Positions 35,434-44,570 of a stretch of DNA of 64,000 nt are shown here, piece after piece. Made by a program: the position numbers and the translations under genes. Origin of the DNA: Bacteroidales bacterium. GTDB taxonomy: Bacteria > Bacteroidota > Bacteroidia > Bacteroidales > F082. The DNA lies in the NCBI GenBank assembly GCA_024710405.1, contig JANJUV010000002.1, positions 426,357 to 490,356 of the forward strand, given 5' to 3'. Every line of letters starts with the position of its first letter. Within the stretch, counting starts at the first letter, position 1. The notes under the pieces were generated by a model. That model had not been told where the DNA came from. It worked only from the letters and a program-made list of their open reading frames with translations, and searched no databases.

Positions 35434-36579
35434 ATGAATTTTGATCTATCACAGGAACACGAACTCATCCGGCAAACCGTAAGGGAGTTTGCTGAAAGAG
35501 AAATAAGGCCGGTTGCCAAGGATCTTGATGAGCACGCCGAGTTTTCTTCCACACTTACCATGCGGATGGGCGAACTTGGTCTGTTTGGCATGTATCTGCC
35601 CGAGAAATACGGTGGACAAGGACTCGATACATTATCCTATATCATTGCCGTTGAGGAAATAGCCAGAATCGACGGCTCACAGGCCGCTACTCTTGCCGCC
35701 CACAACTCACTTGGTATAGGCCCATTGTACTATTACGGCACTGAAGAACAAAAACAGAAATACCTTCCTTTGCTGTGCACGGGTGAAGCCTTGTGGAGTT
35801 TTGGACTTACCGAACCCGGTGCAGGTTCCGACTCAAGGGGATCAAAAACTACCGCCGAACACATCGATGGCAACTGGGTAATCAACGGTTCCAAGATTTT
35901 TATCACCAACGGCGCCTCTGAAATGAGCATTGGATGCACCGTGCAGGCTGTTTCAGCCAATGTTGACGGTAAAAAGGAATTCACTACCATTATAGTGGAA
36001 AAGGATACTCCCGGATTCACACGCCGTGCCATGCATGGAAAAATGATGTGGCGGGCCAGCGATACAGCCGAACTCTTTTTTGATGACTGCCGTGTACCCG
36101 AAACAAACCTCCTTGGAAAGGTCGGCGAAGGCTCCAAAATCATGCTCGCAACCCTTGATGCAGGTAGGCTTTCCATTGCGGCTATGGGCCTTGGCGCAGC
36201 ACAAGGCGCTTACGAACTGGCACTGGCTTATGCAAAAGAACGCAAACAATTCGGACAGCCTATCTCAAAGTTTCAGATCAACGCCTTTAAACTTGCCGAC
36301 ATGGCTTTGAAGATAGAACTTGCACGCAATCTGCTTTATAAAGCCTGCTGGCTGAAAGATCAGGGAAGAGCCTATGCCATGGAATCAGCGATGGCAAAAC
36401 TTTACTGTTCCGAGATCGCCAAGGAAGTTGCTGACGAGGCTGTACAAATTCATGGTGGGTATGGCCTGATGAAGGATTATGAAGTTGAGCGATTCTATCG
36501 TGATCAGCGTTTACTTCAAATAGGAGAAGGAACTTCTGAAATTCAAAGACTGGTCATCAGTCGTTACCTTGGATGCTGA
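35434..36579 (+). CDS. Short/branched-chain acyl-CoA dehydrogenase
   Basis: This FAD-dependent enzyme oxidises an acyl-CoA to the 2,3-enoyl-CoA. In this operon isovaleryl-CoA to 3-methylcrotonyl-CoA is the expected step. The 381-residue protein has the FAD/substrate motifs WSFGLTEPGAGSDSRG and KIFITNGASEMS, the RKQFGQPIS segment, and the C-terminal QIHGGYGLMKDYEVERFYRDQRL. The catalytic base lies in LQIGEGTSEIQR, the position used by short- and medium-chain enzymes. Known isovaleryl-CoA dehydrogenases have Ala there (IGAGTSE), so the substrate could also be butyryl- or another short acyl-CoA. No electron-transfer flavoprotein is encoded nearby. Confidence 0.9.
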   Translation: MNFDLSQEHELIRQTVREFAEREIRPVAKDLDEHAEFSSTLTMRMGELGLFGMYLPEKYGGQGLDTLSYIIAVEEIARIDGSQAATLAAHNSLGIGPLYYYGTEEQKQKYLPLLCTGEALWSFGLTEPGAGSDSRGSKTTAEHIDGNWVINGSKIFITNGASEMSIGCTVQAVSANVDGKKEFTTIIVEKDTPGFTRRAMHGKMMWRASDTAELFFDDCRVPETNLLGKVGEGSKIMLATLDAGRLSIAAMGLGAAQGAYELALAYAKERKQFGQPISKFQINAFKLADMALKIELARNLLYKACWLKDQGRAYAMESAMAKLYCSEIAKEVADEAVQIHGGYGLMKDYEVERFYRDQRLLQIGEGTSEIQRLVISRYLGC

Positions 36580-36591
36580 AAAAATAATACT

Positions 36592-37026
36592 ATGGATGAG
36601 ATTGTTCGCGAATACTCGAATGGAGAAATCACCGTAATCTGGAAACAGCACAAATGCATTCACTCTGCAGTATGCGTAAAAAAACTGCCCACCGTATTTC
36701 ATCCGGCTCATCGCCCCTGGGTGAACATTCAGGGATCAAATACCGAATCTATCAGGGAAACCGTGGATCTTTGTCCTTCAGGGGCTTTAACGTACAGAAT
36801 GAATAACGAAATCATGGAATACGAGAATAATGAAACGGCTTTTAAGTCCACACAAATCAAAGTAGTACCAAACGGCCCCCTGCTTGTGAGTGGTCCGGCT
36901 GAAATCACCGACCAAAACGGCAATACAGAAACCAAAACAACTATATTTGCCCTGTGCCGGTGTGGAGCATCGCACAAAAAGCCTTATTGCGACGGAACAC
37001 ATAATTTTATCGGATTCAAGGACTAA
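36592..37026 (+). CDS. Two-domain Fe-S protein: YjdI-like mono-cluster plus CDGSH
   Basis: This 144-residue protein joins two iron-sulfur modules. The N-terminal half (about 1-68) matches the (4Fe-4S) mono-cluster YjdI-type family, with Cys in KCIHSAVC and [11 protein letters not shown]. The C-terminal part (about 85-142) is a CDGSH 2Fe-2S domain with [16 protein letters not shown], whose three Cys and one His bind the cluster. It sits between an acyl-CoA dehydrogenase (12 bases upstream) and CoA-transferase genes (13 bases downstream). It may therefore carry electrons for, or respond to redox during, acyl-CoA oxidation. Its biochemical role is unknown; domain calls rest on the motifs. Confidence 0.85.
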   Translation: MDEIVREYSNGEITVIWKQHKCIHSAVCVKKLPTVFHPAHRPWVNIQGSNTESIRETVDLCPSGALTYRMNNEIMEYENNETAFKSTQIKVVPNGPLLVSGPAEITDQNGNTETKTTIFALCRCGASHKKPYCDGTHNFIGFKD

Positions 37027-37039
37027 TGATCATATCAAC

Positions 37040-37732
37040 ATGAAAAAAGTAGTAAACAACGCCCGTGAAGCCATTCATGGAATCAGGAACAACATGACTT
37101 TGATGCTCGGAGGGTTTGGTTTGTGCGGAATACCTGAAAACTGTATCACAGCGCTTGTCGAAAGCAATGTTACCGGCCTCACCTGTATTTCTAACAATGC
37201 CGGTGTAGATGATTTCGGACTCGGACTGTTGCTGAAAAAACACCAGATCCGAAAAATGATCTCGTCATATGTAGGCGAAAATGCTGAGTTTGAACGGCAA
37301 TTGCTCAGCGGTGAACTCGAGGTCGAACTCATCCCGCAAGGAACTCTGGCCGAACGCTGCAGGGCCGGAGGTGCCGGAATTCCGGCTTTCTTTGTACCAG
37401 CCGGTTATGGAACCGAAGTTGCTGATGGAAAAGAAGTCCGTGAATTCTATGGCAAGAAATATCTGCTTGAACATGCCCTGACCGCAGATTTTGCCATCGT
37501 AAAAGCATGGAAAGGCGATACCTACGGAAATCTGATCTACCGGCACACAGCCAACAATTTTAATCAGGCTATGGCTATGGCCGGAAAAATAACCATAGCC
37601 GAAGTGGAAGAACTCGTTCCGGCCGGAACCCTCGACCCCAACCAGATACACACACCGGGTATCTTCGTCCAAAGGATTTTTCAGGCAAGCGGCCTCGAAA
37701 AACGTATTGAATTTGTCACCACACGTTCATAA
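37040..37732 (+). CDS. scoA: 3-oxoacid CoA-transferase, subunit A
   Basis: With subunit B this enzyme moves CoA from succinyl-CoA or another acyl-CoA to acetoacetate, giving acetoacetyl-CoA. The start is the ATG at 37040 ([15 protein letters not shown]), 13 bases after the Fe-S protein gene; the open frame from 36890 only overlaps that gene. The 230-residue protein has the family-1 CoA-transferase signature [20 protein letters not shown]-free loop [17 protein letters not shown], and [25 protein letters not shown]. Acetoacetate produced by HMG-CoA lyase would be its substrate, closing the leucine route. Confidence 0.92.
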   Translation: MKKVVNNAREAIHGIRNNMTLMLGGFGLCGIPENCITALVESNVTGLTCISNNAGVDDFGLGLLLKKHQIRKMISSYVGENAEFERQLLSGELEVELIPQGTLAERCRAGGAGIPAFFVPAGYGTEVADGKEVREFYGKKYLLEHALTADFAIVKAWKGDTYGNLIYRHTANNFNQAMAMAGKITIAEVEELVPAGTLDPNQIHTPGIFVQRIFQASGLEKRIEFVTTRS

Positions 37733-37749
37733 CTTAATACCTGTATACC

Positions 37750-38406
37750 ATGCCACTTGATAAAAATGGAATTGCCAAACGTATTGCACAGGAACTGAAA
37801 GATGGATTCTATGTAAACTTAGGCATCGGAATACCCACCCTGGTAGCCAATTACATACCGGATGGAATGGAAGTAATCCTTCAGTCTGAAAACGGACTCC
37901 TCGGTATTGGGCCTTTCCCCGTGAAAGGCGATGAAGACCCTGACCTGATCAATGCCGGCAAACAGACCATCACCTACACCAAAGGGGCTGCTTTTTTTGA
38001 CTCCTCGACAAGTTTTGCCATGATAAGGGGCGGCCACATTGACCTCACGGTGCTTGGCGCTTTTGAAGTGTCGGAACAAGGCGACATCTCCAGCTGGAAA
38101 ATTCCCGGCAAAATGGTTAAAGGTATGGGCGGAGCAATGGATCTGGTTGCCTCGGCCAAAAACATTATTGTGGCCATGACCCATACCGACCCCAAAGGAA
38201 ACTCCAAACTTCTCAAAGAATGCACCCTGCCACTCACCGGCGTTGGATGTGTAAAAAAAATCGTAACCGATCTGGCTGTTCTCGATGTTACTCCTGATGG
38301 TTTCAGGCTTGTGGAACGGGCACCGGGTGTGAGTGTTGAAGAAATCGTCAGCAAAACAGCCGGAAAACTGATCGTAGAGGGTGAAGTGCCGGAAATGAAG
38401 ATATAA
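37750..38406 (+). CDS. scoB: 3-oxoacid CoA-transferase, subunit B
   Basis: This is the catalytic partner of subunit A. The 218-residue protein starts [19 protein letters not shown] and has the catalytic Glu in [12 protein letters not shown] (residues about 45-56), where it forms the glutamyl-CoA intermediate. [30 protein letters not shown] and GMGGAMDLV follow as in SCOT beta subunits. It starts 17 bases after subunit A and is the last gene of the catabolic operon; no clear hairpin terminator was found before the convergent gene ending at 38521. Confidence 0.93.
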   Translation: MPLDKNGIAKRIAQELKDGFYVNLGIGIPTLVANYIPDGMEVILQSENGLLGIGPFPVKGDEDPDLINAGKQTITYTKGAAFFDSSTSFAMIRGGHIDLTVLGAFEVSEQGDISSWKIPGKMVKGMGGAMDLVASAKNIIVAMTHTDPKGNSKLLKECTLPLTGVGCVKKIVTDLAVLDVTPDGFRLVERAPGVSVEEIVSKTAGKLIVEGEVPEMKI

Positions 38407-38520
38407 ACTTTACTGCTTCCTCAATACAAACTGTTCATAATCCTAAAACGTTGCTTTTTTCAAACAGTTTAAGTTTATTGTATTGCATTTAATGGTTAAG
38501 GCAAGGCTGTCAGCCTCGGA

Positions 38521-40911
38521 TCAATAGCTGATCACGGCAGAAGAATGAGCAGGAAGGTCAAACCAGAATATTGTTTCATTGTCTGAGTTTCTGGATGCCG
38601 GCACAATACCATTGACCAAAACCTGGTCACTGTGTATAACAAAACAAAGCCCCTCAACAGGAATATTGTGCGGGTTATGCACAGTAACAGTTCCATCCGG
38701 ATTCCGTTCGAGTTGCAAATTCTGAACGGACGTTACATAATCCAGATAATTACCAACTGTCATCACCAGAATCTTTCCCTGTTTGCGATAAGTGTCCAGT
38801 TTCTCCAACGCCCTGTTGAGACCGGGCATCACAACCACTTTCGACTGATCGTCGAATGTCCAGAATCCTTTCCCATATCGGGCCCATGCAGGGTAAACAT
38901 GGTTGATCCAAAGGCTGCGATGTTTGATCAATGCCTCAAGTTGATCATCAGAGAAATAATAGTCCCAAAGTCTGTCATCGGGCACTTCAAGGGTGCCTGA
39001 AGTAGCCCAGTGCCAGGCTTCTTTGTGATAATTAACCGGACTGACCCCAACATAAGGAAAAGCATCACCAAAACCAGGGTATGGGATGACAAAGTGGCCA
39101 CCCAGCATCCAGTCCTCAAAAGGCCTTACTTCTTCATAAAACGGATTCCAGAAATATTTTACACCGTGTGCTTTCCAGAGATCAGCAACATAAAACTCTG
39201 ACTTTTTATTGAAACCATCGCAAACGGCATTTTCACGGTTGAACTTTTTATGATTATTGTACCCGTGGTCAATCCATGTGGGCGAACCAAAAGCCGTCTG
39301 CACAAAGCCAAGCGCTTTGTTAACTTCTTCGCGGCTGTCGGTAAACTGACCAGGACTATGCAGGCAAACCTCATTGCCTGTATCGTGCAGTTGCTTCAGA
39401 AAATCAATAAATTCATTATTTCCATCAATAGATGCATGCTTTCCCGGAAAAAGTCCTTCGCTGGTTTCGGCGTTGGTTACTGAATCCGGATTATGATAAA
39501 AGACACTCTTGGTCACAGGAATACCAAAAGCAGCAAAGCCTCCGACGGCATCCTCTGGCTCTACTATGTCTTCATGACCGAAATGCACGGCCCGATGTGT
39601 GCGGAGGTCAGTATAGTCAGCATGTTCCGACCAGATAACAACCGATTCAAAACCATACGGATAAGGCATAAGGCGTAAAGACGGACGCATATCCTGTCCG
39701 GCATAAAGAACCAAACTCTGCTCTAATAATTCACCACGTCTGTACACTTTTGCTGATACATCATGATAATAGTCCTGCTTATTATTGGTAAGCGGGTAAT
39801 GCAATTGCGGGTGATCAGCCTTATAATCAATATTTAACAAAACCAGTTTCGCTTTGGTGTCAAGTTGCACCGAGGAGGCTCCGGACCTGTACACATGCAT
39901 ACCTGATTCGCCTTTACCGATGGAAACACCTCCGTCAGCAAGATAATATGCAGGCTGAAAGTCAGCTGTGTCGCACCTGCCGTTGGTTCTGTAAATTTCA
40001 GTAAGATCTTCGGCAAAAGGCACTACCAGACTGTGGCGTTCGAGCACAATTCTTACGGCTGATGTGGAGGAAAGGTCAATTTCGATACGACCGGTGTTGT
40101 CTCGGGTGGTTATGGTCAATGTGTTCCGGAAAAACCCGGTTCGATTCTTCAAAACTGTTGTGCGTGTGCCTTCGGGACTATCATATTGTGCATAAACCCG
40201 CCATTTTGCATTGAAATGCTTTAACCTGCTGTCGTTCTTAACTGATAGTATACCAATGGGACCTGTGAGCAGTCTTCCTTTCCGATCGGCTAGGGCCACG
40301 AGCGATGAACGTCCGAAATAAAGCAACTCGAATATACCGTGTTGTGCCAAAACTCTCGGACTGCCTTTGATGCGGGGTATTTTAAGGTCAGGCATGAAAG
40401 TTGGCATTTTCAACACCTCCAATCTGATGGTAAGTTCATCCAGTTCAAGAGCCTGAAGCGTTCTATTCCACAAGTATATCTTCAATACCCCGTCACGTGT
40501 CATGTCAGCTGGCAGTTTTACAAAGGCAACGAATTTTTTCCAGCCTGGCCTGATGTTCGAGCAAGAAAGACTGTCGGCCCGCCAGAACAGGTTCTTATCG
40601 CCATTGCTCAGGTCAGTTACGAAAGAACAGTTTCCGGCCGTGTCAGGAAACCGATACCAGACTGAAATACTTACTCCGAGATTACGACCTCCAAGGCTAT
40701 CGGGGAAACGATATTCGAAAAGATGAGAGTACTCAATGCCTGATGGAACCTTACTGACCTGCGTTCCTGAAAAGGCATCAGGTGAAAAAGTAGGATAAAC
40801 CAAACGAAAAAACTCATCAGGCTCAGGATTTTCAAATCCAATCGTAAATGTTTGGGCCTGAATCGAAAGACCTGTGCAATAGATCACAAACAGAATAACC
40901 CAATATTTCAT
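38521..40911 (-). CDS. Large secreted protein of unknown function, possible deacetylase-like domain
   Basis: I do not recognise this 796-residue protein. It has a signal peptide (1-19, ending IQAQ), an N-terminal beta-rich carbohydrate-binding-like region (about 25-165), and a middle beta-rich part to about 430. A C-terminal segment (about 435-680) has VIWSEHADYTD, GNEVCLHSPGQF and WIDHGYNNHKKF. The spaced His and Asp and the order of strands suggest a NodB-like polysaccharide deacetylase or related barrel, but the canonical motifs are not clear. The last 90 residues look like a beta-sandwich. It starts 8 bases after the stop of the butyrate-kinase-like gene on the same strand, so the two are co-transcribed. 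No T9SS tail is present. Confidence 0.55.
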   Translation of the reverse strand: MKYWVILFVIYCTGLSIQAQTFTIGFENPEPDEFFRLVYPTFSPDAFSGTQVSKVPSGIEYSHLFEYRFPDSLGGRNLGVSISVWYRFPDTAGNCSFVTDLSNGDKNLFWRADSLSCSNIRPGWKKFVAFVKLPADMTRDGVLKIYLWNRTLQALELDELTIRLEVLKMPTFMPDLKIPRIKGSPRVLAQHGIFELLYFGRSSLVALADRKGRLLTGPIGILSVKNDSRLKHFNAKWRVYAQYDSPEGTRTTVLKNRTGFFRNTLTITTRDNTGRIEIDLSSTSAVRIVLERHSLVVPFAEDLTEIYRTNGRCDTADFQPAYYLADGGVSIGKGESGMHVYRSGASSVQLDTKAKLVLLNIDYKADHPQLHYPLTNNKQDYYHDVSAKVYRRGELLEQSLVLYAGQDMRPSLRLMPYPYGFESVVIWSEHADYTDLRTHRAVHFGHEDIVEPEDAVGGFAAFGIPVTKSVFYHNPDSVTNAETSEGLFPGKHASIDGNNEFIDFLKQLHDTGNEVCLHSPGQFTDSREEVNKALGFVQTAFGSPTWIDHGYNNHKKFNRENAVCDGFNKKSEFYVADLWKAHGVKYFWNPFYEEVRPFEDWMLGGHFVIPYPGFGDAFPYVGVSPVNYHKEAWHWATSGTLEVPDDRLWDYYFSDDQLEALIKHRSLWINHVYPAWARYGKGFWTFDDQSKVVVMPGLNRALEKLDTYRKQGKILVMTVGNYLDYVTSVQNLQLERNPDGTVTVHNPHNIPVEGLCFVIHSDQVLVNGIVPASRNSDNETIFWFDLPAHSSAVISY

Positions 40912-40919
40912 TGGGCGGT

Positions 40920-41996
40920 TTATTCGTATTCCTTTACCTGCACCTCGCCTTTAAGCACGCTCAGGGCGTTAACAGCATGAGCTTCGAGGTCGTTAACCGA
41001 TGGGTAAAGAGCAATGGGAGCTAATTTGCCCACTCTTTTCCTGACGTTTTCCAGAAAAAGCTCGCTGTTGAAAATGTTTCCTGACAACACAATCGCATCT
41101 ACTTCACCTTCAAGCACAGCATACAACGATGCAATCTCTTTACTTACCTGATAGGCGCAAGCTTCTGAAATAAAGAGGGCTTTGGGATCGCCTGAAGCAA
41201 TCATGGCATTGATCTGCGGAATATTGTCAGTGCCCAGATAAGCCGAGTATCCTCCTTTGGAATTAAGCATTTCCTGCACTTCTTTCTCAGTATATTTTCC
41301 ACTGAAACAGAGTTTTACAAGCTGACCTGCCGGTAAAGTTCCCGAACGGGTTATGGAGAAAGGCCCGCCACCGTCAAATGCCTGATTCACGTCAACAACA
41401 AGACCCTTCTGATGAGCACCCACCGAAATTCCTCCCAACCCAACATGGCACACAATGAGATTCAGGTCTTCATAAACCCTGTTGACCGATTTGGCATATT
41501 TCCGGGCAAAAAACTTATGGCTCAATGCATGGAAAATAGATTTGCGCTCAAAAATCGGATGACCTGTAATTCTGGCCAGATCCGAAAGTTCATCCACCAC
41601 AACGGGATCAGCCATGTAAGCATCTACACCAATCATCCGTGAAATGTCATAGGCAATCAAACCACCGAGATTGGTTTCGTGCATTCCCATTATTCCCTTG
41701 ATAAGGTCTTCAACCATACGGTCATTAACACGATAAATTCCCGATTTCAGCGGTTTAACCAATCCACTACGTGCCATCACTATCTCAACTTTGTACACAT
41801 CAAATTCATTCTTCTTCAACTCATTGAGTACAGCTTCACGGCGAAATGCACGCTGATCCGGAATTGTTTCAAACGGAGCGAGTTCCTCTGCTGTATGCTT
41901 AATAGTCTTCAGAAACATCGGCTCGGCATTGCGGTAAATGGCGATGCGTGTGGCTCTTTTCTCGGGATATACCACCAGAATCTTCCTTTGGTTCAT
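40920..41996 (-). CDS. Degenerate butyrate kinase paralogue
   Basis: This ASKHA-fold protein is a diverged relative of the intact kinase at 43366. The ATG at 41996 (MNQRKILVV) gives 358 residues; 22 further upstream codons without ATG are rejected. The phosphate-binding NPGSTSTK of the intact copy is YPEKRATR here, HLGGGITVGAH is HVGLGGISVGAH, RGGLLKP is RSGLVKP, and TGGIAHD is SGNIFNS. The rest aligns end to end. Catalysis is therefore doubtful, although the frame is open and conserved. It is divergent from ptb-buk and co-transcribed with the secreted protein at 38521. It could be a pseudokinase or a regulatory partner. Confidence 0.8.
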   Translation of the reverse strand: MNQRKILVVYPEKRATRIAIYRNAEPMFLKTIKHTAEELAPFETIPDQRAFRREAVLNELKKNEFDVYKVEIVMARSGLVKPLKSGIYRVNDRMVEDLIKGIMGMHETNLGGLIAYDISRMIGVDAYMADPVVVDELSDLARITGHPIFERKSIFHALSHKFFARKYAKSVNRVYEDLNLIVCHVGLGGISVGAHQKGLVVDVNQAFDGGGPFSITRSGTLPAGQLVKLCFSGKYTEKEVQEMLNSKGGYSAYLGTDNIPQINAMIASGDPKALFISEACAYQVSKEIASLYAVLEGEVDAIVLSGNIFNSELFLENVRKRVGKLAPIALYPSVNDLEAHAVNALSVLKGEVQVKEYE

Positions 41997-42006
41997 GCAA
42001 TTTGGG

Positions 42007-42049
42007 ATTTGTCCGACAAATTTAAACGTTTTTATACCGGAAAAAACAA
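42007..42049 (-). promoter_or_regulatory. Candidate promoter of the kinase-like gene with overlapping palindrome
   Basis: On the minus strand TTG (42047-42049) and TAAATTTG (42017-42024) are 22 bases apart, an exact -7 match. ATTTGTC-C-GACAAAT (42007-42021) is a perfect 7-bp inverted repeat that overlaps the -7 element and the expected start site. A repressor bound there would block transcription. The elements are seen; function is inferred. Confidence 0.5.
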
Positions 42050-42362
42050 GCCACAGAATCAAAATGACCTTTTCAATGTTGTTTAAAAATAAATAAACAT
42101 TGAAACACCTCCGTCAGACCAAACTGACAATAGGTGAATTCTGATTAAAACTCTGATGTAATATCTCTGAAACCAACAGAAATTAAATATAGACAAGTAC
42201 TCAATTGCGACTGATTAAACATGAACCGACAAAAAAAACCTTTTCAGTACCTGCATTTTCATGGACAATCTTTTGATTGTGAAAGATCGCCAGATGATGA
42301 TGGGTATTGATGATTAAGCGTTATAACATTAACCTAAATTATAAGTTATGTCCGTTGTGCAC
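42050..42362. other. Intergenic spacer between divergent kinase-like gene and ptb
   Basis: This 313-base A/T-rich stretch shows no open frame of interest on either strand. It contains a short 6-bp hairpin at 42265-42280 without a T-run. Apart from the two flanking promoters I see nothing else in it. Confidence 0.5.
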
Positions 42363-42392
42363 TTGTCTGTTCAGGTAAAAATTGTAATTTTG
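42363..42392 (+). promoter_or_regulatory. Promoter of the ptb-buk operon
   Basis: TTG (42363-42365), a 19-base spacer and TAATTTTG (42385-42392) match the Bacteroidota -33/-7 consensus exactly, 54 bases before the ptb ATG. This is the best promoter match in the window. Confidence 0.65.
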
Positions 42393-42445
42393 CACCATTA
42401 ATGTTAATAAATTAACAAACAAATTTTTGTCTAAAACTGAATCCC

Positions 42446-43351
42446 ATGAAAATCACTAAACTCGACCAGATGTTTGATGTATTGAAATCAAGCCCGAAAA
42501 AACGCCTTGTTGCAGCATACGCCAATGATGACCATTCGGTAAGTGCAGTCAGTATGGCCATAGATTTGGGTATTGTTGAAGGAACTCTGGTTGGCGACCG
42601 CGAAGTGATTGAAAAAATATGTACTGAACACCGTATAAAGGCAGATAAATTCACCATTGTTCACGAACCCGATGAAATGAAAGCTGCCTACAAGGCAGTT
42701 GAAATAATCAACAAGGGCGAAGGAAACCTGCTGATGAAAGGACTTGTGAGCACCGACAAATATATGAGGGCCATACTGGACAAGGAAAACGGTCTTATGA
42801 ATAAAGGAGCTATTCTGAGTCATGTTACGGTAATGGAAAACCCAAACTATCACAAGTTATTGATTGTGGGTGATGTTGCCATACTCCCTGCACCTGAGCT
42901 TCCGGAAAAAATAGCCATCACCAACTACCTCATTCATACGGCACATTCATTGGGCATCGAGAAGCCCAAAGTGGCTTTAATTGCAGCATCAGAGCAGGTT
43001 TCGGCCAAAATTCAGGCCAGTGTGGATGCAGCTGTAATATCCAAAATGGCTGATCGTGGTCAAATCAAAGGTGCTTACGTGGATGGCCCCCTTGCACTGG
43101 ATGTTGCCATAGACAAGGAAAGTGCTGATATCAAAAAAGTTGGCGGACATGTTTCAGGAGATGCTGACTGCCTTGTTTTCCCAAACATTGAATCGGGGAA
43201 TGTATTTTATAAAGCAAACACCAAGCTGGCTAATGGTGAGCAGGGAGCTATTGTTGTTGGCGCAAGGGTTCCTGCCGTACTTTCATCGCGCGGTGACAGT
43301 ACCAAAACCAAATTGTATTCCATTGCGCTAGCCGCCCTTACAACACGTTAA
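42446..43351 (+). CDS. ptb: Phosphate butyryltransferase
   Basis: Ptb exchanges CoA for phosphate on butyryl-CoA and related short or branched acyl-CoAs, giving acyl-phosphate for the kinase. The 301-residue protein spans the PTA_PTB domain, starting MKITKLDQMFDVLKSSPKKRLVAAYANDDHSV. It has LLMKGLVSTDKYMRAIL and the C-terminal VGGHVSGDADCLVFPNIESGNVFYK signature. Length is normal. buk follows 14 bases later and a good promoter precedes it. Branched substrates such as isovaleryl- or isobutyryl-CoA would fit the nearby leucine island. Confidence 0.93.
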   Translation: MKITKLDQMFDVLKSSPKKRLVAAYANDDHSVSAVSMAIDLGIVEGTLVGDREVIEKICTEHRIKADKFTIVHEPDEMKAAYKAVEIINKGEGNLLMKGLVSTDKYMRAILDKENGLMNKGAILSHVTVMENPNYHKLLIVGDVAILPAPELPEKIAITNYLIHTAHSLGIEKPKVALIAASEQVSAKIQASVDAAVISKMADRGQIKGAYVDGPLALDVAIDKESADIKKVGGHVSGDADCLVFPNIESGNVFYKANTKLANGEQGAIVVGARVPAVLSSRGDSTKTKLYSIALAALTTR

Positions 43352-43365
43352 ACATCCGATAAACC

Positions 43366-44451
43366 ATGGTTCAGCCGGAAGAAGTCCGAATCCTCACCAT
43401 TAACCCCGGATCCACGTCTACAAAATTTGGCGTATTTGTAGGTACTGATCCATTGTTTATAAAAAATATCCGGCATTCAACCGAAGAGCTTGAGCCCTTT
43501 GAAAAGATCACCGATCAGTTTTCCTTTCGAAAAGAGCTGATTCTGAAACAACTTGAACAAGCCGAAATAAATCTCGAGCAGATCAGGGCTGTTGTCGGGC
43601 GAGGCGGATTGCTGAAACCTATAGAATCTGGTGTATATGCTGTGAATGAAGCAATGATGCGCGATTTGAGAAATAGTCCTCTTGGCGAGCATGCTTCTAA
43701 TCTTGGCGGTTTAATAGCATATGATATTGCAGCTTCATTACCCAATGCCGCAGCATTTATAGCAAACCCGGTCGTTGTCGATGAGTTTGATGACATCGCA
43801 CGTATATCCGGACATCCGCTCCTGCCGCGCATATCGATCTTTCATGCGCTTAATCAGAAAGCAACAGCACGCTTGCACGCCAAGTCCATTATGCGGCGTT
43901 ATGAAGACCTGAACCTTATCGTTGTTCATTTGGGTGGTGGTATAACCGTAGGGGCGCACAAACAGGGACGCGTGGTGGATGTGAATCAGGGTCTTGATGG
44001 CGATGGGCCATTCTCACCCGAACGCACCGGCAGCCTGCCGGTTGGTGAACTCGTGAGGCTATGCTTCAGCGGAAAATACACCCAAAAGGAAATCCTGAAA
44101 ATGATCAAAGGCGAAGGCGGACTGGTAGCATACCTCGGAACAAACAGCGCCTATGAGGTGGAACAAAGGGTCCAAAATGGAGATAAGTATGCCAAGCTGG
44201 TGTATGATGCCATGGCCTATCAGGTTGCCAAAGAAGTTGGCGCAATGGCTACCGTGCTTCACTTTCAGGTTGATGGCATTTTAATCACCGGAGGAATTGC
44301 GCACGACAAGTACTTTGTCAACCAAATCATCGAAAGAGTGCACCGGATTGGCCCCATCCATGTTTATCCCGGCGAAGATGAACTCAAGGCACTTGCCATG
44401 AACGGACTCAGGGTATTGTCTGGAGAAACAACACCAAAAGTCTATAGCTGA
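43366..44451 (+). CDS. buk: Butyrate kinase
   Basis: Butyrate kinase converts butyryl-phosphate (or branched analogues) and ADP to the free acid and ATP. The 361-residue ASKHA-family protein has all expected motifs: ILTINPGSTSTKFGVF (phosphate 1), VGRGGLLKPIESGVYAV, NLIVVHLGGGITVGAHKQGRVVDVNQ (phosphate 2) and ILITGGIAHD (adenosine). It is 14 bases downstream of ptb in the same operon. It is the intact counterpart of the degenerate copy at 40920. Specificity for butyrate over isovalerate cannot be told from sequence. Confidence 0.94.
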   Translation: MVQPEEVRILTINPGSTSTKFGVFVGTDPLFIKNIRHSTEELEPFEKITDQFSFRKELILKQLEQAEINLEQIRAVVGRGGLLKPIESGVYAVNEAMMRDLRNSPLGEHASNLGGLIAYDIAASLPNAAAFIANPVVVDEFDDIARISGHPLLPRISIFHALNQKATARLHAKSIMRRYEDLNLIVVHLGGGITVGAHKQGRVVDVNQGLDGDGPFSPERTGSLPVGELVRLCFSGKYTQKEILKMIKGEGGLVAYLGTNSAYEVEQRVQNGDKYAKLVYDAMAYQVAKEVGAMATVLHFQVDGILITGGIAHDKYFVNQIIERVHRIGPIHVYPGEDELKALAMNGLRVLSGETTPKVYS

Positions 44452-44534
44452 TACTGAACAGACAAATACAGGGGCTTAAACTTTGTTTTCGTTACCTTTT
44501 TCTTGTTTTGTTTTCCAAAGGAAACGAAAGTGCC

Positions 44535-44542
44535 TACTTTTG
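44535..44542 (+). promoter_or_regulatory. Candidate -7 element of the C1 peptidase gene
   Basis: TACTTTTG is an exact TAnnTTTG match 29 bases before the ATG at 44571. A TTG lies about 24 bases upstream, a little far. Confidence 0.4.
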
Positions 44543-44570
44543 TTATCATCAAGTTTTACGCATCACAAAA

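Noticed and set aside
42265..42280. Hairpin ACAATC-TTTT-GATTGT between the kinase-like gene and ptb
   Set aside because: The stem is only 6 bp, A/T-rich and without a T-run, so it could be chance.
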